Shown: in pieces, positions 1 through 26,364 of the stretch | Layout: each line of letters opens with the position of its first letter | How positions within the stretch are numbered: position 1 is the first letter of the stretch | Origin: Streptomyces sp. Alt3 | Lineage (GTDB): Bacteria; Actinomycetota; Actinomycetes; Streptomycetales; Streptomycetaceae | Length of the DNA: 64,000 nt | Reading direction: 5' to 3' | Assembly: GCF_030719215.1 (NCBI RefSeq) | Contig: NZ_CP120983.1 | Span: 1,240,001 to 1,304,000, forward strand | Notes under the pieces: model-generated | The model's database searches: none | What the model was told of the DNA's origin: nothing | What the model saw: only the letters and a program-made list of their open reading frames with translations | Position numbers and translations under genes: made by a program

Positions 1-4
1 CCAT
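1..4 (-). CDS. Start codon of the next PKS-operon gene (cut by window edge)
   Basis: On the minus strand an ATG occupies 4-2, 14 bases downstream of the PKS-D stop codon. A purine-rich ribosome-binding sequence (GGAAG, about 11-15) precedes it by about 7 bases. This is the layout of a translationally linked next gene running off the left edge. PKS-D ends with a docking tail and no thioesterase, so this should be a further PKS gene, but no coding sequence is visible here. Confidence 0.55.
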
Positions 5-18
5 GGTTCTCTTCCTTC

Positions 19-15488
<15,470 letters not shown>

Positions 15489-15555
15489 CGGGTGTCGCCA
15501 CTCCTGTGCGAAGAGGTGGGCTGCGGGTGGGCCGGGGTGTCGTGGGAGTGCCGGG

Positions 15556-18500
15556 TCACGCCGAGCCGAGTTCTTTGTCGATGAACGCGAAGACGTCGTC
15601 GGCGGAGGCCTCTTCCAGCCGGCCGGTGACGGCTGCCGCATCCTGGCCGAGGGTCTTGTCCAGGTCCTTGAGCAGGTTCTGCAGCCGGGTGGTGACCCTG
15701 CTCTGCTCCAGGTCCTCGGCGGTGAGGTCGCCGAGCCGGGCGGCGACCCGTTCGAGCTCGGCGACCACGGAGTCCACGGAGGTGTCCGCGCCGGCGAGTT
15801 CGGTGCCCAGGTACTTGGCGAGGGCGGCGGGGGTGGCGTAGTCGAAGATGAGCGTGGCCGGCAGCGGCACCCCGGCGGCGCCACTGATCCGGTTGCGCAG
15901 GTCGACCGAGGTCAGCGAGTCGAAACCGAGGTCGCGGAACGCGGTGGTGGGTTCGACGGCGCCGGCGTCGCCGTATCCGAGGACGGTGGCCGCCTGGCCG
16001 CAGACCAGGTCGCTCAGGGCGCGCTCGCGTTCCCCTCCGGTGAGTCCCGCGAGCTTCTCCGCGAATCCGTCGGCCGCGTCGGCGCCGCCAGGGCCGCCCG
16101 TGGTGCGCCGGGCCTCGGGCAGTGCGGACAGCAGCGGGCTGGGGCGGGTCGAGGTGAACGCGGGGGCGAACACCGACCAGTCGACGTCGGCGACGGTGAC
16201 GGTGGTGTCGCCGCCGTCCAGGGCGCGGCCCAGCGCGGTGAGGGCGGTGTCCGGGTCGAGCAGGGACATGCCCATCGCCCGGGCCGAGGCGCGCACGGCG
16301 CCGTGCGCCGCCATGCCGTCGCCGCCCCAGGGGCCCCAGGCCACGGAGGTGGCAGGCAGTCCCGCCGCGTGACGGTGCTCGGCCAGGGCGTCCAGGTAGG
16401 CGTTGGCGGCGGCGTAGTTGGCCTGGCCGGCGCCGCCGACGGTGGCGGTCAGGGAGGAGAACAGCACGAACGCCGACAGGTCGAGCCCGGCGGTCAGTTC
16501 GTGCAGGTGGAGGGCGGCGTCCGCCTTGGGGCCGAGGACACGGGCGAACCGGTCGGCGTCCAGGGCGTCCAGGACGCCGTCGTCGAGGGCGCCGGCCAGG
16601 TGCACGACCGCCGTCAGGGGGTGCTGCGCCGGTACGGAGTCCAGCAGGCCGGCCAGTGCGGACCGGTCGGCCACGTCGCAGGCGGTCAGGGTGACACCCG
16701 TACCGGTGGCGGTGAGTTCACGGACCAGGTCGGCGGCGCCGGGTGCGTCGGGGCCGCGGCGGGAGGTGAGCAGCAGGTGCTCGGCGCCCTCGGCCGCGAG
16801 GCGGCGGGCGACGACCGCGCCGACCGCGCCGGTCGCGCCGGTGACCAGTACGGTGCCGGACGGCTTCCAGGGTGCGCCCGCGCGGGCCGGGGCGTGCTCC
16901 AGCCGGCGTCCGTGGGCGCCGGATTCTCGGATCACGACCTGGTCCTCGCCGCCGGCGTCTCCGAGCAGCGCTGCCAGGCGGGCCACGGTCCGCGGACCGG
17001 CCTCGGCGGGCAGGTCGACGAGGCCGCCCCACCGGTCGGGGTGCTCCAGGGCGGCGACCCGGCCGAGGCCCCACAGTGCGGCCTGGGCGAAGCCGGTGAC
17101 GCTGGCGCCGGATCCGTGGGCGACGGCGTCCCGGGTGGCGCACCACAGCGGGGCGCCGGCACCGGTGTCACCGAGTGCCTGGACGAGTGCGGCGAGGGCG
17201 GCCGGCGGCGTCGCCGGTGCGGGCAGGTACAGGATGCCGTCGGCCGAGGTCCGGCCGGTGAGGGCGTCGGCCAGTGCGGCGCGGTCGGCGGCATCCGGCA
17301 CGGTGAGGACGTCGACGTGCAGCCCGTTGCCTGCCAGGCCTTCCGTCACCGCGCGGGTCCACGGGTCCTCGGCGGTGGACGCGGGTACGACGGCCAGCCA
17401 GACCCCGCCGAGCGCCGGGGTGGCGGGAGGCGCCAGCGGTGCCCAGGTGACGCGGTGGCGGAGTCCGTCCGCCTCGGCGTGTGCCTGCCGGCGGCCGTGC
17501 CAGGTGGCGAGTGCGGGCACGACGGCGGCGACGGAGCTCTCGTCGTCGAGACCGAGGGTGGCGGCGACGGCACTCACGTCCTGTTCGCGCACCAGGTCCC
17601 AGAACGGGTCGCCGGCGTCGCCGCCGGAGCCGGCCCGGCGCTCGGCCTGCAGGATGGGGGCGTCCTCCCAGTGCCGGTCCCGGCGGAACGGGTAGGTGGG
17701 CAGGTCGACGGTGCGGCCGCCGGTGAAGACCGTCCGCCAGTCGGGGCCGGTGCCGGTGAGGTGGAGGCGGCAGAGGGCGTCGACCAGGGCGGTGTCCTCG
17801 GCACGGTCGCGCCGCTGGGTGCCGATCGCGTCGGGGACCGCGTCCTGCGCCATCGTGGTGAGCACCGAGTCCGGGCCGATCTCCAGGAAACGGGTGGCGC
17901 CCTCGGCGGCGAGCGTGGTGGCACCGTCGTGGAATCGCACGGCCTCGCGGACGTGCCGTACCCAGTAGTCGGGGTCGGTCAGGTCGTCGGCGATCCGGCC
18001 GGTGACGTTGGAGACGACCGGGAGCGCGGGTTCGTGGAAGGTGAGGCCGGCCAGTACCTCGCGGAAGGGCTCGAGCATGGGGTCCATGCGGTGCGAGTGG
18101 AAGGCGTGCGACACCTTCAGCCGCGTGCTCTTCTCGGCGTGGGCGGCGACGGCGAGGACGGCCTCCTCGTCACCGGAGACCACGACGGAGCGTGCGCCGT
18201 TGACGGCGGCGATGTCGACACCGTCGGTGAGGAGCGCGACGACCTCGGCCTCGGTGGCGCGCAGGGACACCATCGCGCCGCCGGCCGGCAGGTCCTGCAT
18301 GAGGCGGCCCCGGGCGGCGACCAGGGTGACCGCGTCCTTCAGGTCCAGCACTCCGGCGACGTGGGCGGCGACGATCTCGCCGATGGAGTGTCCGGCGAGC
18401 AGGTCGGGGCGGACGCCCCAGTGCTCCAGCAGCCGGTGGAGGGCCGTCTCGAAGGTGAACAGCGCCGCCTGGGTGTACACGGTGCGGTGCAGCGGCGAGT

Positions 18501-20298
18501 CGGCGTCCTCGTCGAACATGACGTCGCGCAGCGGCCGGTCGAGGTGCTCGTCGAAGGCCGCGCAGATCTCGTCGAAGGCCGCGGCGAACACGGGGAAGGC
18601 GGCGTGCAGGGTGCGGCCCATGCCGGGGCGCTGCGAGCCCTGCCCGGAGAACAGCACGGCGAGGCGGCCGGGTTCGGGGGCCACGACGGGCGCCCGGGTG
18701 CCGTCGGCGACCTCACGCAGGGCGGCCAGCAGTTCGTCACGGTCACGTCCGGTGACGGCGGCACGGTGGGTGAACAGCGAGCGGGTGGTGGCCAGCGAGT
18801 GGCCGACGTCGTACGGGTCGAGGTCTCCGGCGGCCGTCAGCAGCTGTTGCGCCTGCCGCCGCACGGCGTCGGCGCCCTTGCCGGAGAGCAGCCACGGCAC
18901 GACGGGCAGCTCGGTACGGTGCGGGGCGCTCCCCTGGGTCTCGGCGGGCGGGGCCTCTTCCAGGACGGTGTGCGCGTTCGTGCCGGAGATACCGAAGGAC
19001 GAGATGCCGGCGCGGCGCGGGCGGCCGTCGCCGCCCCAGGGGCGGGGCTCGGTGAGCAGTTCGACGTCGCCCGCGCTCCAGTCGACGGCGGTGCTGGGCG
19101 TGCCGACGTGCAGGGTCCTGGGGAGGGTGCCGTGGCGCATCGCCATGACCATCTTGATGACGGCGCCGACTCCGGCGGCGGCCTGGGCGTGGCCCATGTT
19201 GGACTTGATGGAGCCCAGCCACAGCGGCAGGCCCTCGGGGCGGTCCTGTCCGTAGGCGGCGATGACGGCCTGGGCCTCGATGGGGTCGCCGAGCGTGGTG
19301 CCGGTGCCGTGGGCCTCCACCGCGTCGATGTGGTGCGGGGCCAGCTGGGCGTCGGCGAGCGCCTGCTGGATGACACGGATCTGGGCAGGTCCGCTGGGCG
19401 CGGTCAGCCCGTTGGAGGCACCGTCCTGGTTGACGGCGCTGCCCCGGACGACGGCGAGCACCTTGTGGCCGTTGCGGCGGGCGTCGGACAGCCGCTCGAC
19501 GAGGAGCATTCCCGCGCCCTCGGCCCAGGCCGCTCCGGCGGCGTCGTCGGAGAAGGAGTGGCAGCGGCCGTCGGGTGACAGGGCGCGGCGCTCGCTGAAC
19601 TCGACGAACATCTCCGGGCTGGCCATGAGGGCGGCGCCGCCCGCCAGCGCGAGGGAGCACTCCCCCTTGCGCAGCGACTGGATCGCCGAATGGAGGGCGA
19701 CCAGGGAGGAGGAGCAGGCGGTGTCCATGGTGACCGCCGGGCCCTCGAGTCCGAGGGTGTACGCGATCCGGCCGGAGACGATGCTGCCGGAGATGGTGCC
19801 GCCGAGGTAGTCGTGGTGCATCAGGCCGACGAAGACACCGGTCTGCGTGCCCTTCACGGCCGTGGGGTCGATGCCGGCCCGCTCGAAGGCCTCCCAGGTG
19901 ACCTCCAGCAGCATGCGCTGCTGGGGGTCCGTGCCGGGCGCGTCCTTGGGGCTGATGCCGAAGAAGGCGGGGTCGCACTCGGCGGCGTCGTGGAGGAACC
20001 CGCCGTGGCGCACGTAGGTCTTGCCGGGGGCCCCGGGCTCGGGGTCGTAGAGGGCGTCGACGTCCCAGCCGCGGTCGGTGGGGAAGTCGGAGACGACGTC
20101 GATGCCTTCGTCGACGATGCGCCACAGGTCCTCGGGGGTGCGTATCCCCCCGGGGTAGCGGCAGCCCATACCGATGATGGCGACGGGCTCGTGGTCCTGC
20201 TCCTCCAGCTCCCTCACGCGGCGCCGGCTGCGCTCCAGCTCGGTCGTGGCCCGCTTCAGGTAGTCGCGGAGCTTGTCGGCCGTTGCCGGGTCTTCCAT
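15556..20298 (-). CDS. Type I PKS, single module without DH (PKS-C, module 6)
   Basis: Modular PKS of 1580 residues: docking helix (residues about 4-34), KS, AT, KR, ACP and C-terminal docking region. The ATG at 20298 shares its A with the last base of the upstream gene's TGA (TGATG), so translation is coupled; a GTG three bases earlier is an alternative start. The KS has MDTACSSSL and HGTGT. The AT has GHSIG and HAFH (malonyl-CoA). After the AT the sequence goes straight into the KR structural half, with no HxxxGxxxxP or DxxxH, so DH is truly absent. The KR has GATGAVG, LDDG and GQANYAAAN. The module should leave a beta-hydroxyl, the only one predicted among the nine modules. The tail (ending [12 protein letters not shown]) is of the same class as those of PKS-B1 and PKS-B2. 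A 67-nt gap separates it from PKS-D. Confidence 0.93.
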   Translation of the reverse strand: MEDPATADKLRDYLKRATTELERSRRRVRELEEQDHEPVAIIGMGCRYPGGIRTPEDLWRIVDEGIDVVSDFPTDRGWDVDALYDPEPGAPGKTYVRHGGFLHDAAECDPAFFGISPKDAPGTDPQQRMLLEVTWEAFERAGIDPTAVKGTQTGVFVGLMHHDYLGGTISGSIVSGRIAYTLGLEGPAVTMDTACSSSLVALHSAIQSLRKGECSLALAGGAALMASPEMFVEFSERRALSPDGRCHSFSDDAAGAAWAEGAGMLLVERLSDARRNGHKVLAVVRGSAVNQDGASNGLTAPSGPAQIRVIQQALADAQLAPHHIDAVEAHGTGTTLGDPIEAQAVIAAYGQDRPEGLPLWLGSIKSNMGHAQAAAGVGAVIKMVMAMRHGTLPRTLHVGTPSTAVDWSAGDVELLTEPRPWGGDGRPRRAGISSFGISGTNAHTVLEEAPPAETQGSAPHRTELPVVPWLLSGKGADAVRRQAQQLLTAAGDLDPYDVGHSLATTRSLFTHRAAVTGRDRDELLAALREVADGTRAPVVAPEPGRLAVLFSGQGSQRPGMGRTLHAAFPVFAAAFDEICAAFDEHLDRPLRDVMFDEDADSPLHRTVYTQAALFTFETALHRLLEHWGVRPDLLAGHSIGEIVAAHVAGVLDLKDAVTLVAARGRLMQDLPAGGAMVSLRATEAEVVALLTDGVDIAAVNGARSVVVSGDEEAVLAVAAHAEKSTRLKVSHAFHSHRMDPMLEPFREVLAGLTFHEPALPVVSNVTGRIADDLTDPDYWVRHVREAVRFHDGATTLAAEGATRFLEIGPDSVLTTMAQDAVPDAIGTQRRDRAEDTALVDALCRLHLTGTGPDWRTVFTGGRTVDLPTYPFRRDRHWEDAPILQAERRAGSGGDAGDPFWDLVREQDVSAVAATLGLDDESSVAAVVPALATWHGRRQAHAEADGLRHRVTWAPLAPPATPALGGVWLAVVPASTAEDPWTRAVTEGLAGNGLHVDVLTVPDAADRAALADALTGRTSADGILYLPAPATPPAALAALVQALGDTGAGAPLWCATRDAVAHGSGASVTGFAQAALWGLGRVAALEHPDRWGGLVDLPAEAGPRTVARLAALLGDAGGEDQVVIRESGAHGRRLEHAPARAGAPWKPSGTVLVTGATGAVGAVVARRLAAEGAEHLLLTSRRGPDAPGAADLVRELTATGTGVTLTACDVADRSALAGLLDSVPAQHPLTAVVHLAGALDDGVLDALDADRFARVLGPKADAALHLHELTAGLDLSAFVLFSSLTATVGGAGQANYAAANAYLDALAEHRHAAGLPATSVAWGPWGGDGMAAHGAVRASARAMGMSLLDPDTALTALGRALDGGDTTVTVADVDWSVFAPAFTSTRPSPLLSALPEARRTTGGPGGADAADGFAEKLAGLTGGERERALSDLVCGQAATVLGYGDAGAVEPTTAFRDLGFDSLTSVDLRNRISGAAGVPLPATLIFDYATPAALAKYLGTELAGADTSVDSVVAELERVAARLGDLTAEDLEQSRVTTRLQNLLKDLDKTLGQDAAAVTGRLEEASADDVFAFIDKELGSA
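15790..20193 (-). other. PKS module 6: KS-AT(malonyl)-KR-ACP
   Basis: The only module in the window lacking a dehydratase. AT has HAFH (malonyl); KR has the LDD motif and an intact Tyr/Asn; ACP has [11 protein letters not shown]. Predicted output: a beta-hydroxyl, B-type configuration. Confidence 0.88.
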
Positions 20299-23200
20299 CA
20301 CAGGGCTCCCAGTTCGTTGTCGATCGTCGCGAAGAGTTCCGCGTCGCTGGCCTCACCGAAGTCCTGCGCCGGTGCGGGCGCGGCGTCCCCGCCGCGGGCG
20401 TCCTGCCAGCCGCGGAGGAGGGCTTCGAGGCGTGCGGTGACGCGGGTGTGGCTGCCGTCCTCGTCGGGCAGGCCGAGCAGCACGGCCTCGAGCCGGTCCA
20501 CGTCGGCCAGGGCGGTCCGGGCGAGGTCGGCGGGCCCCGGTACCAGTTCGGTCTTGAGGTGGGCGGCGAGTGTGCGGGGCGAGGGCTGGTCGAAGACCAG
20601 CGTCGCGGGAAGGGCGAGGCCGGTGGCGCCCGCGAGGAGGTTGCGCAGTTCGACGGCGGCGAGCGAGTCGAAGCCCATCTCCTGGAAGGCGCGTCCGGGG
20701 TCCACCGACCGCGGTGAGGGGTGCCCGAGCACGCCGGCGACATGGGTGCGGACCAGGTCGAGCAGGGCGCGGTCGCGTTCGGTGTCGGGCAGGCCGGCGA
20801 GCCGCTCGCGCCAGGTGGCGGACGAGGTGCCCTCGGCGGTCCCGTCCCCGGCCTTGCGGGCCGCGGGGCGGACGAGTCCGCGCAGCAGCGCGGGTACGCC
20901 GTCGGGCCGGGCCCGGACGGCGGCGCCGTCCAGTCGGACGGGGACCACGAGTGCGTCCTCCGCGCCGAGTGCGGCGTCGAACATGCGCAGCCCCTGGGCG
21001 GGGGCCAGGGGCGGCAGGCCGAGACGGCGCAGCCGCTCCAGGTCGGCGGCGTCCATGCCGGCGCTCATGCCGCCGTCCGACGCCCACAGGCCGTAGGCCA
21101 GGGAGACGGCGGGCAGTCCGAGCGAGCGGCGGTGGGCGGCGAGACCGTCGAGGAAGGTGTTGGCCGCCGCGTAGTTGGCCTGGCCGCCGCCGACGAGCAG
21201 GCCGGCGGTGGAGGACAGCAGGACGAACGCCGACAGGTCCGACTCGCGGGTCAGGTCGTGCAGGTGCCAGGCGGCGTCCACCTTGGGCCTCAGGACCCGC
21301 TCGACCCGGTCCGCGTCGAGGGTGGCCAGGACGCCGTTGTCGACGACGCCCGCGGCGTGCACCACGGCGCGGACCGGGTGCCGTCCGAGCAGCTCGGCCA
21401 GGTCGGCGCGGTCGGCGACGTCGCAGCGGGCGAGGGTGACCTCGGCGCCGAGCGCGGCGAGTTCGGCCCGGAGGTCGGCCGCGCCGGGGGCGTCCGGGCC
21501 CCGCCTGCCGGCCAGCAGCAGGCTTCGTACGCCGTGCTCGGTGACCAGGTGACGGGCGATCAGGGCACCCAGGCCGCCGGTGCCGCCGGTGACGAGGACC
21601 GTGCCCTCGGGGTCCCAGACGTGGGGGCCGCCGGGCTTGGCGCGTGCCAGGCGTGGCACGCGTACCTCGCCGTCGCGGACCGCGGTCTCCGGCTCGTCGG
21701 ATGCCAGCGCCGTGGCGAGGGCGGTGTCCGGGGCGGCGCTGCCGTCGGTGCCGATCAGCAGGAAGCGGCCGGGGTTCTCGGCCGCCGCGGCGCGTACCAG
21801 GCCGAACAGCGGGGTGTGCGTGAGGTGGTCGCCACGCAGGAGCACGGCGAGCCGACGGCCGGTGAAGCGTTCGTCGTCGAGCCAGAGCCGCAGGGTGTCA
21901 AGGGTGTTGCCCACCAGGTCACGTGCCCGCTCCGGCAGGCCGGCGCCGGTGTCGGGGTCGGCGGGTACGGCCAGGACGACCGTGCCGGGCACGTCGCCCG
22001 CGTCCGCCAGTGCGGCGAGGTCGCGGTACCGGGGTGCGTCGAGGCCGGCGTCGGCGCCGCACACGGCCAGGCCGGACAGGTCCGTCCGCGCCGCGCCGGG
22101 GGCCGGGACGAGGTCGACCCGGTACAGCGGGTCGTCGGCGTCCGCGGTGAGCTGCTCGGCCGTGACGGGGCGGGCCACGAGGCCGCGCACGGTCGCGACG
22201 GGCGCGCCGTCGCCGTCGGCCAGGTCGAGGCGTACCGCGTCGTTGCCCTCGGGGGACAGGCGCAGGCGCAGGCGGTCGGTGCCGGCCCGGTGCAGGGTGA
22301 TGCCGCTCCAGGCGAACGGCAGCACGGCCTGTCCGCCGGGCAGGTCCAGCAGGTTGACGTGCAGGGCGGCGTCCAGCAGGGCCGGGTGGAGGCCGAAGGC
22401 GCCGGCGGTGGTGCGTGCTCCGTCGGGCAGGGCGGCCTCGGCGTACAGTTCCTCGCCCCGGCGCCACATGGCGCGCAGGCCCTGGAACACCTCGCCGTAG
22501 CCGTATCCGGTGCGGGCCAGCCGGTCGTAGAGCCCTTCCAGGTCCACGGGTTCGGCACCGGCGGGCGGCCAGGCGGCCGCGTCGGCGGGCGGTTCGCCGT
22601 CGGAGGGCGCGGCGGTCAGGACGCCACCGGCGTTGCGGGTCCACGGGGTGTCGGGGGTGTCGGTGCGGCGTGACCAGACGGTCAGTTCACGGCGTCCGTC
22701 GCGTTCCGCGTCGACGGCGACCTGTACGGCCACGGAGCCTTGTTCGGGCAGGGTGAGGGGGGCGTGCAGGGTGAGTTCCCCGACGGTGTCGCAGTTCGTC
22801 TGTGCCGCGGCCCGCAGAGCCATCTCGACGAAGGCGGTGCCGGGCAGCAGGACGGTGCCGTGGACGGCGTGGTCACCGAGCCAGGGGTGGGAGGACAGCG
22901 ACAGCCGTCCCGTGAGGACCGCGCCCTGGGTGTCGGGCAGTTCGGTGGCGGCGGTGAGCAGCGGATGGCCGGTGGTCTGCTGTCCGAGCCCGTCGGCGTC
23001 GCCGGTGCCGCCCGCGGCGGCCTCGAGCCAGAGGCGGGTCCGCCGGAAGGCGTAGGTGGGCAGGTCGGTGCTCCGGGCGTGGTGCGGGGAGTGGAAGGCC
23101 TCCCAGTCCACGGTCCCCCCGGCGGCGTGCAGCCGGGCCACGGAGGTGACGAGGTCGTGCGGCTCGTCGCCGTCACGGCGCATGACGGGCAGGCACACGC

Positions 23201-25724
23201 TGTCCGGGGGCAGGCATTCGGCGGCCATCGCGGTGAGCGCGGCGTCCGGGCCGACCTCGAGGAACGCCCGTACGCCCAGGTCGTGCAGAGTGTCGAGGGC
23301 GGGGGCGAACCGGACGGGGCGGCGGACGTGGTCCACCCAGTGGCCGGGGGTGGTGAGCTCGCCGGGACCGGCGAGGACGCCGGTGAGGGTCGAGACCACC
23401 GGGATCCGCGGCTCGTGGTACTCGCACCGCGCCGCCACCTCGGCGAAGGCTTCCAGCATCGGGTCCATCAGTGGCGAGTGGAAGGCGTGGGAGACCTTGA
23501 GCCGCTTGCCGCGCTCGAAGCGGGCGGCGAGTGCGTCGACGGCCTCCTCCGTCCCCGACACCACCACGGAGCGGGGGCCGTTGACGGCGGCGAGGCCGAC
23601 CAGCTCGTCGAGGTGAGGGGTGACCTCCTCCTCGGTCGCCCGCAGCGCGGCCATGGCGCCACCGGCCGGGAGCGCCGCCATCAGGCCGCCGCGGGCGAGG
23701 ACGAGGGAGACCGCGTCCGGCAGGGAGAGCACTCCGGCGACGTGGGCGGCGGCCAGTTCGCCGACGGAGTGGCCGGCCAGGTAGTCCGGCACCACGCCCC
23801 ACGACTCCAGCAGCCGGTACAGGGCCACCTCGGTGGCGAAGATCGCGATCTGTGCGTGGTCGGTGCGGGTCAGCAGCGCGGGTTCGCCGTCGATCACCTC
23901 GGCGAGCGGACGCTCCAGATGAGGGTCGGCGAGTGCGCACACCGCGTCGAACGCCTCGGCGTAGACCGGGTAGGCGCGGCGCAGGCCGCGGCCCATGCCG
24001 GGCCGCTGGGCGCCCTGCCCGGTGAACAGGTAGGCCGTTCGGCCGCCGACCGGGGTGAGCGGGGTCGCGGCGCCCAGGGAGTCCAGCAGCGCGCCGGTGT
24101 CACTGCCGACGGCGACGGCGCGGTACTCGAAGTGGGTTCGGGTGGTGGCCAGTGAGAGCGCGACGTCCGCCGGAGCGGTGTCCTCGCGTCCGGTGAGGTG
24201 CTCGCGCAGGCGGGCTGTCTGGCCGGCGAGGGCCTCGGGGCTGCGGCCGGTGACGATCCAGGGCACGGGTGTGGCCGCACGCGGATCCGCCGGCGGGAGG
24301 GCCGGTGCCGCCTCCGTGCCGTGGGCGGCCTCCTCTTCGAGGGGGGCCTGCTCCAGCACCACGTGGGCGTTGGTGCCGCTGATGCCGAAGGAGGAGACGG
24401 CGGCGCGGCGCGGGGCCCCCGTGTCGGGCCAGGGGCTTCGCTCCAGGGCGAGTTCGACGGCTCCCGCGTCCCAGTCGACCTGGTCCGTGGGGGTGTCGAC
24501 GTGGAGAGTGGGCGGCACCTCTCCGTGGCGCATGGCCATGACCATCTTGACGACCCCGGCGACACCCGCGGCGGCCTGGGTGTGACCGAGGTTGGACTTG
24601 ACGGAGCCCAGCAGCAGCGGTCGGTCGGCGGGGTGTTCACGGCCGTACGTCGCCAACAGCGCCTGTGCTTCGATCGGGTCCCCGAGCGAGGTCCCGGTGC
24701 CGTGCGCCTCCACCACGTCGACGTCGGCGGCGGTGAGGCCGGCGCCGGCCAGCGCCTGGCGGATGACCCGCTGCTGGGAGGGGCCGTTGGGCGCGGTCAG
24801 CCGGCTGCTGGCGCCGTCGGAGTTGACGGCGGTACCACGCACCACTGCGAGCACGGGGTGGCCGTTGCGCCGCGCGTCGGCGAGGCGTTCCACGAGCAGC
24901 ATGCCGGCGCCCTCGCCCCAGCCGGTGCCGTCGGCGGCGGTGGAGAAGGCCTTGCAGCGGCCGTCGGGGGCGAGCCCGCGCTGTCTGCTGAAGTCGACGA
25001 ACGTCTCCGGGGTGGACATCACGGTGACACCGCCCGCCAGCGCGAGGGAGCACTCGCCGGCCTGCAGCGCGCGCACCGCCCAGTGCAGGGCGACCAACGA
25101 GGAGGAGCAGGCGGTGTCGACGGTGACGACCGGCCCCTCCAGGCCGAAGGTGTAGGCGATGCGCCCGGAGGCGATGCTCGCGGCGCTGCCGTTGGCGAGG
25201 TAGCCGTCGAGGTCGTCGGGGACGGTGTCGAGCCGGGTGGCGTAGTCGTTGTACATCACGCCGGCGAACACCCCGGTGCGGCTCCCGCGCAGGGAGGCCG
25301 GGACGATGCCGGCCCGCTCGAAGGCCTCGAAGGACGTCTCCAGCAGCAGGCGTTGCTGCGGGTCCATGGCAAGGGCCTCACGCGGGCTGATGCCGAAGAA
25401 GTCGTAGTCGAAGTCGGGGGCGTCGTACAGGAAGCCGCCGGTGCGTGCGTATGTCGTGCCGGGCCGGTCCGGGTCGGGGTCGTACAGGGCGTCGACGTCC
25501 CAGCCCCGGTCGCCGGGGAACTCCGACACGGCGTCGGTTCCCGTCGCCACCAGGTTCCACAGGTCCTCGGGCGAGGTGACACCGCCCGGGTAGCGGCAGC
25601 CGATGCCGACGATGGCCACCGGTCCGTGTGCGCGTTGTTCGTTCTCGCGCAGCCGGCGTCGTGCCTCCCGCAGGTCCGCGGTCGTCCGCCTGAGGTAGTC
25701 GAGCAGCTGCTCTTCGTTGTTCAC
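20298..25724 (-). CDS. Type I PKS, single full reducing-to-ene module (PKS-B2, module 5)
   Basis: Modular PKS of 1808 residues. I chose the GTG at 25724 ([13 protein letters not shown]) because it opens directly on the docking coiled coil; the frame stays open upstream to 26015, but that stretch has no PKS similarity and would overlap the promoter. Domains: KS ([24 protein letters not shown]), AT with GHSVG/HAFH (malonyl-CoA), DH with [10 protein letters not shown] and LLDAALH, KR with GGTGGLG and GQANYAAAN, and ACP with MGFDSL. The KR is unusual: the LDD position reads VDN, losing the aspartate diagnostic of B-type reduction, with no A-type tryptophan either. The C-terminal docking tail ends [10 protein letters not shown]. 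It is the first gene of a leftward transcription unit with a CTAGGGG-type promoter 90-140 bases upstream. Confidence 0.92.
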   Translation of the reverse strand: MNNEEQLLDYLRRTTADLREARRRLRENEQRAHGPVAIVGIGCRYPGGVTSPEDLWNLVATGTDAVSEFPGDRGWDVDALYDPDPDRPGTTYARTGGFLYDAPDFDYDFFGISPREALAMDPQQRLLLETSFEAFERAGIVPASLRGSRTGVFAGVMYNDYATRLDTVPDDLDGYLANGSAASIASGRIAYTFGLEGPVVTVDTACSSSLVALHWAVRALQAGECSLALAGGVTVMSTPETFVDFSRQRGLAPDGRCKAFSTAADGTGWGEGAGMLLVERLADARRNGHPVLAVVRGTAVNSDGASSRLTAPNGPSQQRVIRQALAGAGLTAADVDVVEAHGTGTSLGDPIEAQALLATYGREHPADRPLLLGSVKSNLGHTQAAAGVAGVVKMVMAMRHGEVPPTLHVDTPTDQVDWDAGAVELALERSPWPDTGAPRRAAVSSFGISGTNAHVVLEQAPLEEEAAHGTEAAPALPPADPRAATPVPWIVTGRSPEALAGQTARLREHLTGREDTAPADVALSLATTRTHFEYRAVAVGSDTGALLDSLGAATPLTPVGGRTAYLFTGQGAQRPGMGRGLRRAYPVYAEAFDAVCALADPHLERPLAEVIDGEPALLTRTDHAQIAIFATEVALYRLLESWGVVPDYLAGHSVGELAAAHVAGVLSLPDAVSLVLARGGLMAALPAGGAMAALRATEEEVTPHLDELVGLAAVNGPRSVVVSGTEEAVDALAARFERGKRLKVSHAFHSPLMDPMLEAFAEVAARCEYHEPRIPVVSTLTGVLAGPGELTTPGHWVDHVRRPVRFAPALDTLHDLGVRAFLEVGPDAALTAMAAECLPPDSVCLPVMRRDGDEPHDLVTSVARLHAAGGTVDWEAFHSPHHARSTDLPTYAFRRTRLWLEAAAGGTGDADGLGQQTTGHPLLTAATELPDTQGAVLTGRLSLSSHPWLGDHAVHGTVLLPGTAFVEMALRAAAQTNCDTVGELTLHAPLTLPEQGSVAVQVAVDAERDGRRELTVWSRRTDTPDTPWTRNAGGVLTAAPSDGEPPADAAAWPPAGAEPVDLEGLYDRLARTGYGYGEVFQGLRAMWRRGEELYAEAALPDGARTTAGAFGLHPALLDAALHVNLLDLPGGQAVLPFAWSGITLHRAGTDRLRLRLSPEGNDAVRLDLADGDGAPVATVRGLVARPVTAEQLTADADDPLYRVDLVPAPGAARTDLSGLAVCGADAGLDAPRYRDLAALADAGDVPGTVVLAVPADPDTGAGLPERARDLVGNTLDTLRLWLDDERFTGRRLAVLLRGDHLTHTPLFGLVRAAAAENPGRFLLIGTDGSAAPDTALATALASDEPETAVRDGEVRVPRLARAKPGGPHVWDPEGTVLVTGGTGGLGALIARHLVTEHGVRSLLLAGRRGPDAPGAADLRAELAALGAEVTLARCDVADRADLAELLGRHPVRAVVHAAGVVDNGVLATLDADRVERVLRPKVDAAWHLHDLTRESDLSAFVLLSSTAGLLVGGGQANYAAANTFLDGLAAHRRSLGLPAVSLAYGLWASDGGMSAGMDAADLERLRRLGLPPLAPAQGLRMFDAALGAEDALVVPVRLDGAAVRARPDGVPALLRGLVRPAARKAGDGTAEGTSSATWRERLAGLPDTERDRALLDLVRTHVAGVLGHPSPRSVDPGRAFQEMGFDSLAAVELRNLLAGATGLALPATLVFDQPSPRTLAAHLKTELVPGPADLARTALADVDRLEAVLLGLPDEDGSHTRVTARLEALLRGWQDARGGDAAPAPAQDFGEASDAELFATIDNELGAL
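20540..25628 (-). other. PKS module 5: KS-AT(malonyl)-DH-KR(VDN)-ACP
   Basis: All catalytic residues of KS, AT, DH, KR and ACP are visible. The KR stereo-motif is VVDNG instead of VLDDG, so the geometry of the resulting C=C may differ from its neighbours. AT has HAFH (malonyl). Confidence 0.85.
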
Positions 25725-25816
25725 CAGCGCGCCATCCGATCGGGATCGAAAGTGGGCCTCGGTCCTGCGGACTGTCTCCGGACGGGATCCCGGTCCGCTT
25801 CCCCCTCCGTCCACGG

Positions 25817-25863
25817 AGGCTAGGTAGGGGGCGGGTGCGGCTGATACCCCTACGGCCCCCAGG
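25817..25863 (-). promoter_or_regulatory. Putative activator site and promoter of PKS-B2/C/D operon
   Basis: Read on the minus strand: heptamers CCTGGGG (25863-25857) and GTAGGGG (25853-25847) on a 10-bp pitch, then 24 nt, then a -10-like TAGCCT (25822-25817). The leader to the GTG start is about 90 nt. The same architecture and orientation occurs before three other operons in this window. A 7-bp-arm palindrome (25854-25868) overlaps the distal heptamer. Confidence 0.65.
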
Positions 25864-26048
25864 GGGCCACGAGCGGGCACACGGGTGGCCGTACGGTGTG
25901 CCCGAACGGGCAGCGCCGCGCGGGTACGTGCCCGGGTCGCACGTGCGGCGGCCCGCTTCTTTTCTTTACTTACCGGTAAATCAACTGACCGTGGAAAGTC
26001 GCCTCGGACCGGCATGGTGAGTGAGAAGTAACTTCCGGAAGGGCCTGG

Positions 26049-26075
26049 TTGACAACGTTGACAAGGCCCTATAAC
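26049..26075 (+). promoter_or_regulatory. Putative vegetative promoter of the LAL regulator
   Basis: A consensus -35 TTGACA (26049-26054) and a -10 TATAAC (26070-26075) are spaced by 15 bases, slightly short. A second TTGACA (26058-26063) lies 9 bases on as a direct repeat (TTGACAAcG/TTGACAAgG), possibly an operator. The implied 5' leader is about 280 nt. Confidence 0.5.
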
Positions 26076-26364
26076 CTCGCTGTTTGTTTGATCGAGTAGC
26101 TATTTTTCCTCCCTCCGGAAAGACTTGCCGAACCGATCGAATCACGCCACAAATGACTGGCTTTCATTCTTAATGCGCTCACACCAGGAGCAGCCGCAGG
26201 AGGTTGCGCCGCAACATCGAGGGCTACCTCCTCAGCGCTGCGGTAACAGCACTCGAACAGAATAAATGCAGGTGAAACGGGGACTCGGACCGATCCCGTG
26301 CAACAGCACTTCACCCCAGACGGGCGCGAACCCACGGGCGTTAACTGGACACAGGGGGAACACC

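Larger units (their letters stand above)
25725..26364. other. Divergent control region between PKS-B2 and the LAL regulator
   Basis: 640 bases without a supported gene. Beyond the leftward promoter it holds an AT-richer stretch (25960-26160) with a 10-bp palindrome TTACCGGTAA (25970-25979), another CTTCCGGAAG (26032-26041), and a rightward promoter at 26049-26075. The leader of the regulator can fold: AGGAGGT (26198-26204) pairs with ACCTCCT (26226-26232) around a small GTTGC/GCAAC hairpin. Short minus-strand open frames here have no recognisable protein character. Confidence 0.6.

Noticed and set aside
25725..26015. N-terminal extension of PKS-B2 to 26015
   Set aside because: The extra 97 residues have no PKS character and would overlap the promoter element; GTG 25724 begins exactly at the docking helix.
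26266..26364. ATG start 33 codons upstream for the LAL regulator
   Set aside because: No ribosome-binding site and an unlike N-terminal extension; TTG 26365 has AGGGGG at good spacing.
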